DNA of 62,387 nt, taken from assembly GCF_003952945.1 (NCBI RefSeq), contig NZ_QXGK01000016.1, positions 1-62,387 on the forward strand. Direction: 5' to 3'. Source of the DNA: Bifidobacterium samirii (GTDB taxonomy: Bacteria > Actinomycetota > Actinomycetes > Actinomycetales > Bifidobacteriaceae). Below, piece by piece: positions 27,028 to 35,567 of the stretch (the first letter of the stretch is position 1; every line of letters starts with the position of its first letter). The position numbers and the translations under genes were made by a program. Below the pieces are notes generated by a model. That model saw nothing but the letters and a program-made list of their open reading frames with translations. It was not told the DNA's origin and made no database searches.

Positions 27028-27828
27028 CTACGCCGATTCGCGCGCCTGCAGCGTCAGCGGCCTGAGGCAGGGGACGGCGGACGGATCGTACTCCGACGGA
27101 TCGCGGAATCCGGCCCACTGGGCTTCGGGGAACATCTCGTCGCAGAACGCGAGCCACTCCTCGAGCAGGTTGACGGAATGGTCGGCGAGCCAGCGGTACT
27201 GCAGCCCGTCCATCGCGCTCATCGCGAGCGTGTACAGGTGGTAGAAGCGTTCCTCGTCGTAGCCTTCGGGCAGCACCCAGTCCATCGAGCCGACCTGCTC
27301 CCAGTTGCGCAGATGACGGCCGATGAAGAAGTCGTGGGCGGGATGCTCGGGGTTGAGCGCCTCGCCGTTGAGCATCGAGAACAGCTGCACCATTTCGGGG
27401 CGCTGCAGGTTGTAGAGCACGATGTTGAGGCAGTAGCGCGGGAAATAGTAGACGCGGTGTCCGTCCGTGTCGGTGACGAGCGCGGTGGAGGCGTTGTACT
27501 CGTCGGCGTCGGGGGTGTCGTAGCCTTCGGAGAGGACGGCGTACAGCAGGTCGTTCTTCGAGTTGATGTAATGGTAGAGCGCCGCCTCGGTGATGCCGAT
27601 CTCGTCGGCGATGTCCTGCAGCGACATGCCCCAGAATCCCTTGACGGCGAGGACCTTGACGGCCGCCTGCATGATCTGCAGGTGCCGCTCCTCGGGGCTC
27701 ATGCGCTTGCGTTTGACGAACGTGGTGGCCGAGGTCGTGTCGCGCGCGGTGGTCTGTTCGGTGGCGCGCGACGCCGCCGGCCAGCTGTCCTGGTCGTCGA
27801 GAAAGCGTTCCCATGCCGCGAGCGTCAT
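27028..27828 (-). CDS. TetR-family transcriptional regulator
   Basis: 266 residues, long for TetR. A 40-residue leader precedes the helix-turn-helix, visible as LQDIADEIGITEAALYHYINSKNDLLYAV around residues 75-105. The C-terminal 150 residues are a helical ligand domain. The ATG at 27828 has an excellent ribosome site (AAGGAGGG). It is the only regulator gene inside locus 2, and TetR proteins bind symmetrical AT-rich palindromes, so it is the natural candidate for the four 22-bp operators. I see no copy of that operator before its own start. Confidence 0.85.
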   Translation of the reverse strand: MTLAAWERFLDDQDSWPAASRATEQTTARDTTSATTFVKRKRMSPEERHLQIMQAAVKVLAVKGFWGMSLQDIADEIGITEAALYHYINSKNDLLYAVLSEGYDTPDADEYNASTALVTDTDGHRVYYFPRYCLNIVLYNLQRPEMVQLFSMLNGEALNPEHPAHDFFIGRHLRNWEQVGSMDWVLPEGYDEERFYHLYTLAMSAMDGLQYRWLADHSVNLLEEWLAFCDEMFPEAQWAGFRDPSEYDPSAVPCLRPLTLQARESA

Positions 27829-28032
27829 TGTTCCCTCCTTGGATGTCGGCGGACCGGATGATGCCGCCTTCGTGCGGCGTCGCCGCCGTCGGCGCGGTCG
27901 GTCATGCCGATGTGCGCCGGCAGCACGGTGCCGCCGGTAAGCATGATACATCGCCGATGGGGATGCGCCCCGCCGTCCGTTACGCCGGGATCGGGTCCCG
28001 TCACGCCGGACCGGCGGGGCGCACGCATGGCG

Positions 28033-28857
28033 TCAGGCGAACGTGCGGCGCAGCCAGCGCGCCGCGAGGTCCGGCCACGACTGGACCGCCTCGAACACGC
28101 ACGCCGGGTTCGCCTCCCACGCGGTCTCCAGCGTGCCCAGCGCCAGTCCGTGTCCCCCTTCGGGGTACAGGTGCGCCTCGACGCTCACGCCGGCGGCCTT
28201 GCACGCGGCGACGAGCATCAGCGTGTTCTCGACCGGCACGCAGTCGTCGGGCATCGTATGCCAGACGAACACCGGCGGCGTCTTCGCGTCGATGTGCTTC
28301 TCGATCGACAGCTTCTCCAGCCACGTCGGGTCGTCGCTGCGGCCGTCGGCGAGCAGCGCGTCGAAGCTGCCGCGGTGGGCGAGCGGGCCGGACGTGACGA
28401 CCGGGTAGGCGAGCATCAGCGCGTCCGGACGCACCGCGTCGGCGTCGTAGCCGTGCGCGGCCAGGTCGTCGTCGCCGGCCGTCGTGGCGAGGTTGGCCGC
28501 CAGATGGCCGCCGGCGGAGAAGCCGATGACGGCGATGCGATCGGGGTCGACGTGCCATTCGTCGGCGTGCGTGCGGATCATGCGCATCGCCTCGGCCGCC
28601 TCGCACAGGGCGGTCGGGTAGACGCTCGGCTTGACCGAGTAGCGCAGGACGAACGCGTGGTGGCCTTCGGCGACGAACCTGAGCGCGATCGGCTCGGCCT
28701 CGCGGTCGGACGTCATCTCGTAGCCGCCGCCCGGAATGACCAGCACGGCCGGTCGGCGACGCTCCATGTCGACCTCGGGCGAATTGTCGATGACGTAGCC
28801 GACGAAGCGCGCCTCGCTGCCGTCGATGCCTCTGATCGTACGTTCGATGTACTGCAT
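28033..28857 (-). CDS. alpha/beta hydrolase, probable acetyl esterase
   Basis: 274 residues, cytoplasmic. Oxyanion motif IPGGGY, nucleophile Ser in GFSAGGHLA, acid Asp in MPDDCVPVENT and base His in EGGHGLAL, in the right order for an XynB/Axe-type carbohydrate esterase. I chose the ATG at 28857 behind AAAGGA; an in-frame ATG at 28938 lies within palindrome array A3. In the locus it would remove acetyl groups from galactose or xylose residues that would block the glycosidases. It lies downstream of GH94 on the same strand, separated by the array. Confidence 0.82.
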   Translation of the reverse strand: MQYIERTIRGIDGSEARFVGYVIDNSPEVDMERRRPAVLVIPGGGYEMTSDREAEPIALRFVAEGHHAFVLRYSVKPSVYPTALCEAAEAMRMIRTHADEWHVDPDRIAVIGFSAGGHLAANLATTAGDDDLAAHGYDADAVRPDALMLAYPVVTSGPLAHRGSFDALLADGRSDDPTWLEKLSIEKHIDAKTPPVFVWHTMPDDCVPVENTLMLVAACKAAGVSVEAHLYPEGGHGLALGTLETAWEANPACVFEAVQSWPDLAARWLRRTFA

Positions 28858-28922
28858 AAGCGATCCTTTTCGTGTTCGATTGGTCCGTCTCGGGCGGGTG
28901 ACGCCGCGCCGCCGCCACGTCC

Positions 28923-29156
28923 GCGTCGCAATCCGCATACGGACTGCCCGTCGTATGCAGATTACGACGCTGGACTGCCGTCTTGCGTCGCAATCCGCAC
29001 ACGATTGGCTGAATTCATACGGATTACGACGCTGTCCGGCCGATTTGCGTCGTAACCTGCATACGGTCGGCCGATTCCTTACGGATTACGACGCTGGACG
29101 GCCGTCCCGCGTCGCAATCCGTACATGGTCGGTGGATTCGGTACGGATTGCGACGC
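28923..29156. repeat. palindrome array A3
   Basis: Four 48-nt palindromes start at 28923, 28985, 29047 and 29109, exactly 62 bp apart, with 14-nt spacers of related sequence (for example TGGACTGCCGTCTT and TGGACGGCCGTCCC). Arms are of the GCGTCGCAATCCG/CGGATTGCGACGC type. On the minus strand the array begins 26 nt after the GH94 stop codon and ends 65 nt before the esterase start codon. Confidence 0.92.
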
Positions 29157-29182
29157 TGCGGGCGCCGCGACGGCGACGGCCG

Positions 29183-31687
29183 TCAGAAGGTGACGGCTAC
29201 GTCGACGGTCTCGACGCCGTCGGCCGGCACCGGCACGACGTTGCCGGCGACCGGGGCGCCGTCCACCGTCAGCGTGCGCTCGCCGGTGCGGTGCATCGCG
29301 ATGCGGTAGGTGACGCCGCGGTAGACGCGGGTGACGGTCAGGTCGTTGTACTCGGCCGGCAGATGCGGCTCGATCAGCAGACCGTCGAGCGTCGGACGGA
29401 CGCCCAGCAGATACTGCGACACGTCGACGAACGTCCATGCGGCGGTGCCGGTCAGCCACGAGTTCTTGCCCTCGCCCGGCAGCGCCGACTCCGGGCCGGC
29501 GACCATCTGGCAGTACACGTACGGCTCCACCTTGCGGATCTCCGACTTGTCCTCCAGCCACGCCGGGCAGTTGCGGCGGTACACGGCGAACGCCTCCTCG
29601 TCGTTGCCGGCGACGGCGTTGGCGATCGAGATCCACGGGTTGTTGTGGCAGAAGATGCCGCCGTTCTCCTTGTATCCGCGCGGATACGTGGAGATCTCGC
29701 CCAGCTCGATGCGGTACGTCGAGTACGCGGGCGCCAGGATCGCGGTGCCCCACTCGCAGGTCAGGCGGTCGCGCACGGACGCCAGCGCGGCCTGCGCCTT
29801 GCCGTCCTCGAGGCCGATGCCGGCCATCACGCACATGCCCTGCGGCTCGATGAAGATCTGGCCCTCGGTGTCGGTGTGGGAACCGATCGGACGCGAATAC
29901 GCGTCGTAGGCGCGCACGAACCATTCGCCGTCCCAGCCGGCGGTGCGCACGGCCTCGTCCATCGCGGCGACGGCCTCGCGCACGGCGGCGGCCTCGGCCT
30001 GCGCCTCGTTCTCGCTCATGCCGACCGTGGTGCCGTAGTGCTCGAGGATGTCGGCGTACTGGCCGCCGTACAGCACGAACATGCCGCCGATGAACACGGA
30101 TTCGGCGATGCCGGTGTCGTTGTTCTCGACCGTCTGGAAGCTCTCGCCCGGGGTCGACGAGAAGCAGTTGAGGTTGAGGCAGTCGTTCCAGTCGGCGCGG
30201 CCGATGAGCGGCAGCCTGTGCGGGCCGAGGTGCGTCATCGTGAAGTTCGCGGAGCGGCGCAGGTGCTCGAGCAGCGGCTTCTCGGAGCCTTCGACGTTGT
30301 TGAACGGCACCGGCTCGGACAGGATGCCCGCGTCGCCGGTCTCGGCCAGGTAGGCGTTGACGCCGGCGATCAGCCACAGCGGGTCGTCGTTGAAGCCGCC
30401 GCCGATGTCGGCGTTGCCCTTCTTGGTGAGCGGCTGGTACTGGTGCCACGCGGAGCCGTCCTCCATCTGGGTGGAGGCGATGTCGATGATGCGCTCGCGG
30501 GCGCGCTCCGGCACGAGGTGCACGAAGCCCAGCAGGTCCTGGTTGGAGTCGCGGAAGCCCATGCCGCGGCCCATGCCGGACTCGTAGTAGGAGGCGGAGC
30601 GGGACATGTTGAACGTGACCATGCACTGGTACTGGTGCCAGATGTTGACCATGCGGTCGAGGCGGTCGTCGCCGGATTCGACGCTGTAGGTGCTCAGCAG
30701 GCCGGTCCAGTAGTCCTTGAGCTCGGCGAGGGCGGCGTCGGCCTTGGCGGCGGAGTCGAAGCGGGCGAACAGCTCGTGGGCCGGCTCCTTGTTGATGATG
30801 CCGACCTTGGCCGGGTCGGTCGGGTCCTCCCACTTGGCGTCGTCGGCGACCTCGATGTAGCCGAGCGTGAAGACGAGCGTGCGGGTCTCGCCCGGGTCGA
30901 GGGTGATGCGCACGCGGTTCGCGGCGATCGGGTACCAGCCGTGGGCGACGGAGTCGTGGGCGTGGCCTTCGGCGATGACCTGCGGAGTGTCCCAGCCGTT
31001 GAACTTGCCGAGGAACTCGTCGCGGCTCGTGTCGAAGCCGACGGTGGGCGCGTTGACGCCGTAGAACGCGTAGTGGTTGCGGCGCTCCTTGAACTCGGTC
31101 TTGTGGTAGAGGAGGGTGGACTCGTCGCCGCGCTCGACCTCCACCTCGCCGGTGGACAGGTTGCGCTGGAAGTTGCTGGAGTCGTCGACCGCGTTCCACA
31201 GGCACCATTCGACACAGCCGGTCACGTCGACGGTCTTGGGGGCGCCGTTGATGTTGGTGATGTCGAGGCGGTTGATCTCGGCCGCGGTGTGCAGCGGGAC
31301 GAACGCGGTCAGGTTGGTGCGGATGCCGGCCTTGGTCGCCTCGAACACGGTGTAGCCGATGCCGTGGCGGCAGGTGTAGGAGTCGAGCGGGGTCTTGGCG
31401 GGCAGGAAGGTGGGGGAGAAGGTCTCGACGGGCTTGGCGTCGTCGCCGGAGCCGTTCATCACGGTGACGTAGTAGTTGCGGGCGCCGGTGTCGGCGGGCA
31501 CGTTGTTGTAGCGGTAGCGGGTGATGCGGCGCAGCTTGGCGTCCTTGTAGAAGGAGTAGCCGCCGCCGGTGTTGGAGATCAACGAGAAGAAGTCCTCGTT
31601 GCCCAGGTAGTTGATCCACGGCAGGGGCGTGGCGGGGGTGTCGATGACGTATTCGCGGGCTGCATCGTCGAAATGGCCGTAATGCAT
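29183..31687 (-). CDS. cellobiose phosphorylase (GH94)
   Basis: 834 residues, cytoplasmic. From MHYGHFDDAAREYVI onward it matches cellobiose phosphorylases of Cellulomonas type nearly block for block (GYSFYKDAKLRRITRYRYN, NMSRSASYYESGMGRGMGF). The catalytic region LIGRADWNDCLN carries the conserved aspartates at 499 and 502. It cleaves cellobiose with phosphate to glucose 1-phosphate and glucose, saving ATP. It fits as the last step on the beta-1,4-glucan backbone. The start at 31687 follows AGAAAGGAAACC; the open frame runs further upstream, but through the operator. Confidence 0.93.
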   Translation of the reverse strand: MHYGHFDDAAREYVIDTPATPLPWINYLGNEDFFSLISNTGGGYSFYKDAKLRRITRYRYNNVPADTGARNYYVTVMNGSGDDAKPVETFSPTFLPAKTPLDSYTCRHGIGYTVFEATKAGIRTNLTAFVPLHTAAEINRLDITNINGAPKTVDVTGCVEWCLWNAVDDSSNFQRNLSTGEVEVERGDESTLLYHKTEFKERRNHYAFYGVNAPTVGFDTSRDEFLGKFNGWDTPQVIAEGHAHDSVAHGWYPIAANRVRITLDPGETRTLVFTLGYIEVADDAKWEDPTDPAKVGIINKEPAHELFARFDSAAKADAALAELKDYWTGLLSTYSVESGDDRLDRMVNIWHQYQCMVTFNMSRSASYYESGMGRGMGFRDSNQDLLGFVHLVPERARERIIDIASTQMEDGSAWHQYQPLTKKGNADIGGGFNDDPLWLIAGVNAYLAETGDAGILSEPVPFNNVEGSEKPLLEHLRRSANFTMTHLGPHRLPLIGRADWNDCLNLNCFSSTPGESFQTVENNDTGIAESVFIGGMFVLYGGQYADILEHYGTTVGMSENEAQAEAAAVREAVAAMDEAVRTAGWDGEWFVRAYDAYSRPIGSHTDTEGQIFIEPQGMCVMAGIGLEDGKAQAALASVRDRLTCEWGTAILAPAYSTYRIELGEISTYPRGYKENGGIFCHNNPWISIANAVAGNDEEAFAVYRRNCPAWLEDKSEIRKVEPYVYCQMVAGPESALPGEGKNSWLTGTAAWTFVDVSQYLLGVRPTLDGLLIEPHLPAEYNDLTVTRVYRGVTYRIAMHRTGERTLTVDGAPVAGNVVPVPADGVETVDVAVTF

Positions 31688-31742
31688 CGTCGGTTTCCTT
31701 TCTCTGCTGCTTCGTTGCTTGCTCGCCAACCATGATAGCACG

Positions 31743-31764
31743 TTATTTATAGAGTTATAAATAA
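31743..31764. promoter_or_regulatory. 22-bp palindromic operator, copy 4
   Basis: Halves TTATTTATAGA and GTTATAAATAA. It lies 56 bp before the GH94 start codon on the minus strand, the closest of the four copies to its gene. Its position puts GH94 and probably the esterase in the same regulon as the importer. Confidence 0.8.
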
Positions 31765-31802
31765 GGGCGGCGGCCGGGCGAGTCGGATGGCGCCGACGGG
31801 GG

Positions 31803-31834
31803 TTATCCACAATGCGGTTGTCCACATATCCACA
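31803..31834 (+). promoter_or_regulatory. cluster of three DnaA-box-like sequences
   Basis: TTATCCACA (31803-31811), TTGTCCACA (31818-31826) and ATATCCACA (31826-31834) stand in the same orientation within 32 bp. The first is the exact consensus DnaA box. No replication genes are nearby, so this would be a regulatory or titration site rather than an origin. Confidence 0.55.
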
Positions 31835-31887
31835 ATCCGACGACGGCCGGTGGCGCAGCCGCCGACGGGCGCAGTAGGGTCGGGGCC

Positions 31888-32553
31888 ATGATTGAGAACC
31901 ACCAACGTCCCGGGCGGCCCATGCCCGCGTCCGGACCGCCGTCGCTGCAATGGTCCGGCGAACGCACCGCCCCGTCCCGCTATCGCGCCGCCGCGGTGCA
32001 GCACGCCGCACGGCCCGTGCTGGGCGACCGTGAGCTGCCCGGTCCGCTCAGCCTCGGCGCCCTGTCCGGATACGGCGCCATCCGGCGTCTCGACAACGCC
32101 AACGGCTACCGGTGCGAACGCGCCGACACCCTGTACGGCCGTTCGACGATCATGGCCGGCGTCGCGCCGCGCAACACCACGGTCTGCGCGCGCAGCGCCG
32201 CCTGGCTGTGGATGGGCGGCGACTTCCCGCAGGTCGTCGACGTCATCTCCCGCTCCCACTACCGCATGCCGGTCCACGACCGTCATATCCGCGTCTTCAA
32301 CCGCAAATGCCCGCCCGACCAGATGACCGCCGTGGGCGAGATCCGTGCCACGACGCCGGTGCGGACCGTGTGCGACCTGGCGATGCTGCCGGAGAAGGAG
32401 GACCGCGACGAGCGCATCGACGAGCTCATCGGCGACCTGATGAACCGCTACCGCGTCACGCCCGACGACTGCCTGGCCATCCTCAACGACAACCCGTTCT
32501 GGCCGCGCTCCGCCGCGGCCCGCGACATGTTCCGCAGCCTCAACCGGTTGTAG
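31888..32553 (+). CDS. AbiEi-like antitoxin-family protein
   Basis: 221 residues. The C-terminal part (RSAAWLWMGGDFPQVVDVIS, then TPVRTVCDLAML near residue 150) resembles the C-terminal domain of AbiEi, the antitoxin/regulator of type IV toxin-antitoxin systems. An N-terminal helix-turn-helix is not obvious. No AbiEii nucleotidyltransferase toxin gene lies beside it, so it is an orphan. The start at 31888 has a modest GTAGGG ribosome site. DnaA-box-like sequences lie upstream. Its function cannot be given from the sequence. Confidence 0.5.
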   Translation: MIENHQRPGRPMPASGPPSLQWSGERTAPSRYRAAAVQHAARPVLGDRELPGPLSLGALSGYGAIRRLDNANGYRCERADTLYGRSTIMAGVAPRNTTVCARSAAWLWMGGDFPQVVDVISRSHYRMPVHDRHIRVFNRKCPPDQMTAVGEIRATTPVRTVCDLAMLPEKEDRDERIDELIGDLMNRYRVTPDDCLAILNDNPFWPRSAAARDMFRSLNRL

Positions 32554-32653
32554 CGGCCGTGCGGCCGGACGGGGACGGATGGCAATCGGGTATTTCCCAA
32601 GTACGTTTTCGCCTTCGCGTGCGGTCGGGAGGGGCGGAGGGCAAGGAGTCGAC

Positions 32654-33037
32654 ATGGCACGGCGAAGACGACGGCATAGCCGGCTCGACGACGTCGCGGT
32701 CCGGCCGCGGCTGGCGTCGATCGGCGGCGCGACGGCCATCGGCGCATCGTCGCCGGATGGGGCGCCGGGTCGTCGCGATGGGGGATTCGCGGACGATTCG
32801 TCCGGCATGCCGGGCGCTCCGCCGCGGCCGCCGATCCTGCTGACGCCGCTCGTCGCCTGCGATCCCGACACCGACCCGCAGATCCTGTGGCATATCGCCC
32901 GCTACGCGCCGGAGCTGCGCCGATGGCTGCCGGCGAACCCGTCCGCCGACGCGGCGCTGCTCGAATACGTCGCACAGGCCGGCGGCCCGGGCGTGCGCGA
33001 GGCGCTCACCATCCTGCTCGACTCGGTCGAATCCTGA
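32654..33037 (+). CDS. small protein with leucine-rich-repeat-variant-like C-terminus
   Basis: 127 residues. The first 65 are basic then Gly/Pro/Ser-rich and look disordered. The last 60 (DPDTDPQILWHIARYAPELRRWLPANP and on) resemble the single helical repeat found in many bifidobacterial proteins with leucine-rich-repeat-variant domains. Start at 32654 behind AAGGAG. Codon pattern matches the genome. Function unknown. Confidence 0.6.
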   Translation: MARRRRRHSRLDDVAVRPRLASIGGATAIGASSPDGAPGRRDGGFADDSSGMPGAPPRPPILLTPLVACDPDTDPQILWHIARYAPELRRWLPANPSADAALLEYVAQAGGPGVREALTILLDSVES

Positions 33038-33045
33038 CGATATCC

Positions 33046-33139
33046 GTCAACTGACTGACGAAATCCTCCCAATAACCGAAGTTTCGTCAGTCAACTGACG
33101 AAACTTCGGATTTTCAATCACCATCATCAATCAACTGAC
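33046..33139. promoter_or_regulatory. palindrome and phased repeats before the first DUF4143 ATPase
   Basis: The 10-mer GTCAACTGAC occurs at 33046-33055 and 33090-33099, and ATCAACTGAC at 33130-33139, spaced 44 and 40 bp, about four helical turns each. The middle copy is the centre of a perfect dyad with 16-nt arms (33076-33091 and 33094-33109; ACTGACGAAACTTCGG on the right). This looks like an operator array. The dyad might alternatively end the upstream gene. Confidence 0.6.
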
Positions 33140-33156
33140 ATAACATGGAGGCGACG

Positions 33157-34377
33157 ATGAGCAACGAACCTCAGCAATGGGAGGAACCCGTGATCGAGCG
33201 TCCGCAATACATGCGTTGGCTGGAACGGTGGAAGGACCGGGACGTCATCAAAGTGGTGACGGGACTGCGGCGCTGCGGCAAGTCCCGCATGCTCGACATG
33301 TTCCGCACCCGCCTCCTCGAACAGGGCGTGGACGAGCGCCACATCGTCGCCATCAACTTCGAAAGCCTGGACGAGGAATACCCGCTGGAGGCCAAGCCGC
33401 TCTACGACCACATCGTCGCCAGGCTCGCACCGGGACGCAACTACGTGTTCCTCGACGAGATCCAGCACGTCGCCGACTTCGAGCGCGCCGTGGACGGACT
33501 GTACGTGCGCGACGACGTCGACCTGTACATCACCGGCTCCAACGCCGACATGCTGTCCGGGGAACTGGCGACGCGCCTGACCGGACGGTACGTGGAGCTG
33601 CGCATGCTGCCGCTGTCGTTCCGCGAATACCGGTCCGCCCGGCCCGCCGACGAATCCGCCGACCGCTCGTTCGAACGATACCTGACCTACGGCGGCCTGC
33701 CGTACGCCGCCGTGCTCGACGACGAGCAGGACATCGCCGACTATCTGGGCGGCGTGTTCAACACGATCCTCGTCAAGGACGTCGCCCGACGGCATCCCAA
33801 GATCGACATGACCGCGTTCAACGAGGTCGCCGCGTTCCTCGCCGACAACGTCGGCAACGTCACGTCGGCCACCGGCATCGCCGGCGCGATGCAGCAGTCC
33901 CGGCGCGGCATCTCGCCCAACACCGTACGCGACTACATCGCGGCGATGCTCGAGAACTACCTGCTGTTCCGCGCCGACCGCTACGACATCAAAGGCAAGG
34001 CGTACCTGCGCACGCTCGAGAAATACTATCTGGGCGACCCCGGCTTCCGGTTCTGGTTCCTCGGCAAGTCCGGCGGCGACATCGGCCATCGCATCGAGAA
34101 CGTCGTCTACCTCGAACTGCTGCGCCGCCACCGTACGGTGCGCATCGGCAAGGTCGACTCGACCGAGATCGACTTCTACGCGTCCGACGCCGACGGCGAC
34201 CACTACTACCAGGTGTCGATGAGCGTCCTGGACGAGCGGACGCTGGAACGCGAGCTGCGGCCGCTGCACCGCATCGACGACAACCATCCCAAGACGCTGC
34301 TGACGATGGACCGCATCGGCAACGGCAACCACGCCGGCATCCTGCAACGCAACCTCGTCGACTGGCTGCTCGACTAG
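33157..34377 (+). CDS. AAA-type ATPase with DUF4143 domain (first copy)
   Basis: 406 residues. Walker A is GLRRCGKS (Lys42) and Walker B is YVFLDEIQ, followed by the sensor-type ITGSNADMLSGELATRLTGR. The C-terminal half is the DUF4143 restriction-nuclease-like fold. Its catalytic strand reads TEIDFYASDADGDHYYQVSMS, with QVS where nucleases have ExK, so nuclease activity is doubtful. ATG 33157 follows GGAGG; the ATG at 33145 overlaps that site. Such ATPases are abundant in bifidobacteria and of unknown role. It has a striking repeat array upstream. Confidence 0.8.
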   Translation: MSNEPQQWEEPVIERPQYMRWLERWKDRDVIKVVTGLRRCGKSRMLDMFRTRLLEQGVDERHIVAINFESLDEEYPLEAKPLYDHIVARLAPGRNYVFLDEIQHVADFERAVDGLYVRDDVDLYITGSNADMLSGELATRLTGRYVELRMLPLSFREYRSARPADESADRSFERYLTYGGLPYAAVLDDEQDIADYLGGVFNTILVKDVARRHPKIDMTAFNEVAAFLADNVGNVTSATGIAGAMQQSRRGISPNTVRDYIAAMLENYLLFRADRYDIKGKAYLRTLEKYYLGDPGFRFWFLGKSGGDIGHRIENVVYLELLRRHRTVRIGKVDSTEIDFYASDADGDHYYQVSMSVLDERTLERELRPLHRIDDNHPKTLLTMDRIGNGNHAGILQRNLVDWLLD

Positions 34378-34439
34378 CGGCGCGGCGGCGACGGCGGCGA
34401 GATCCGGACGGGCGGCAGCGATCCGCCGCCCGCCGCAAC

Positions 34440-35441
34440 TCAGCCCTTCATCGCGAGGACGGCCGTGTACACCTGCTTGCGGTTGGGCAGGGAGCCGTCC
34501 GGCAGCGGATGCTCCTGCACGACCTGCGCGATCGCATCCTTGATGCGCATGCCCGCCTCGTCGGCGCGCGCCACGGCGAGCCGGGCGAGCGCGTCGACGT
34601 CCAGCACGGTCGGCGTGGCCGCCGCGGCCTCCTCGTCGGACGCGCCGCCGACGACCAGCACGATCTCGCCGCGCGGCGCATCGTCGATCACACCCTGACG
34701 GATCCGCGCGACCGGACCGCGGCGGATCTCCTCGTACTCCTTCGTCAGCTCGCGGCACAGCGCCATCGGACGGTCCGGGCCGAACGCCTCCAGCAGGTCG
34801 TCCATCGCGTCGGCGATGCGATGCGGCGTCTCGTAGAACACCATCGTGCGCCGCTCCGCCTGCAGGGCGCGCAGATGCTGCACGCGCTCGGCATGCCGGC
34901 GAGGCAGGAACCCCTCATAGCAGAAGCGGTCGGTCGGCAGGCCCGACAGGGCGAGCGCGTCCAGCACCGCCGACGGTCCCGGCGCGCACGTCACCGGCAG
35001 GCCGCGTTCGATCGCGCGGCGCACGATCGCCAGACCCGGATCGTTGATCGTCGGCATGCCGGCGTCGGAGACGACCAGCACCGTCGCGCCCGTCTCGACC
35101 CGGTCGAGCAGCCCGTCCGCCCTGCCGCGCTCGTTGTGGTCGTGATAGGCGACGACCTGCCCGCCGACGCGCACACCCAGCCGGTTCGCCAGGTCGAACA
35201 GCCGCCGCGTATCCTCCGCCGCGACGATGTCCGCGGCCTCCAGCAGCGCCTTGAGCCGGTCCGACGCGTCACCCGCATTGCCGATCGGCGTCGCCGCGAG
35301 CACGACCGTGCCGCGCGGCACCGCGACCGGACGGCGGGCGGGGGAGACGGCGTCCGCGGAATCGTCGGCGGGACGGACGTCGGAGCCGCCGGCGGGCATG
35401 GTCATGTCATTCGTATCGTTCGTATCCATATCGTTCACCAT
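34440..35441 (-). CDS. rsmI: 16S rRNA (cytidine1402-2'-O)-methyltransferase RsmI
   Basis: 333 residues with all RsmI blocks: VVLAATPIGNAGDASDRL, AAEDTRRLFDLA, LVVSDAGMPTINDPG, CAPGPSAVLDAL, FCYEGFLPRR, VFYETPHRI and LCRELTKEYEE. It uses S-adenosylmethionine to modify the ribosomal decoding centre. The N-terminal 40 residues are an extra acidic extension. No Shine-Dalgarno sequence precedes the ATG at 35441, but GATACT lies 8 nt before it, so the message may be leaderless. It is a housekeeping gene between accessory loci. Confidence 0.95.
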   Translation of the reverse strand: MVNDMDTNDTNDMTMPAGGSDVRPADDSADAVSPARRPVAVPRGTVVLAATPIGNAGDASDRLKALLEAADIVAAEDTRRLFDLANRLGVRVGGQVVAYHDHNERGRADGLLDRVETGATVLVVSDAGMPTINDPGLAIVRRAIERGLPVTCAPGPSAVLDALALSGLPTDRFCYEGFLPRRHAERVQHLRALQAERRTMVFYETPHRIADAMDDLLEAFGPDRPMALCRELTKEYEEIRRGPVARIRQGVIDDAPRGEIVLVVGGASDEEAAAATPTVLDVDALARLAVARADEAGMRIKDAIAQVVQEHPLPDGSLPNRKQVYTAVLAMKG

Positions 35442-35567
35442 GCGTCCCAGTATCCCGCATCCCGGCTACTTCGCGCGGGCGGCACGACGCCGGCCGGGAT
35501 TTCGGCGGAATGGGCTGAGGTCGACGACGTCGTTTCTGAACGAGAATCTAACATAGCGTATTGTAGT

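Noticed and set aside
31803-31834. Chromosomal replication origin
   Set aside because: Only three DnaA-like boxes occur and none of dnaA, dnaN, recF or gyrB is present.
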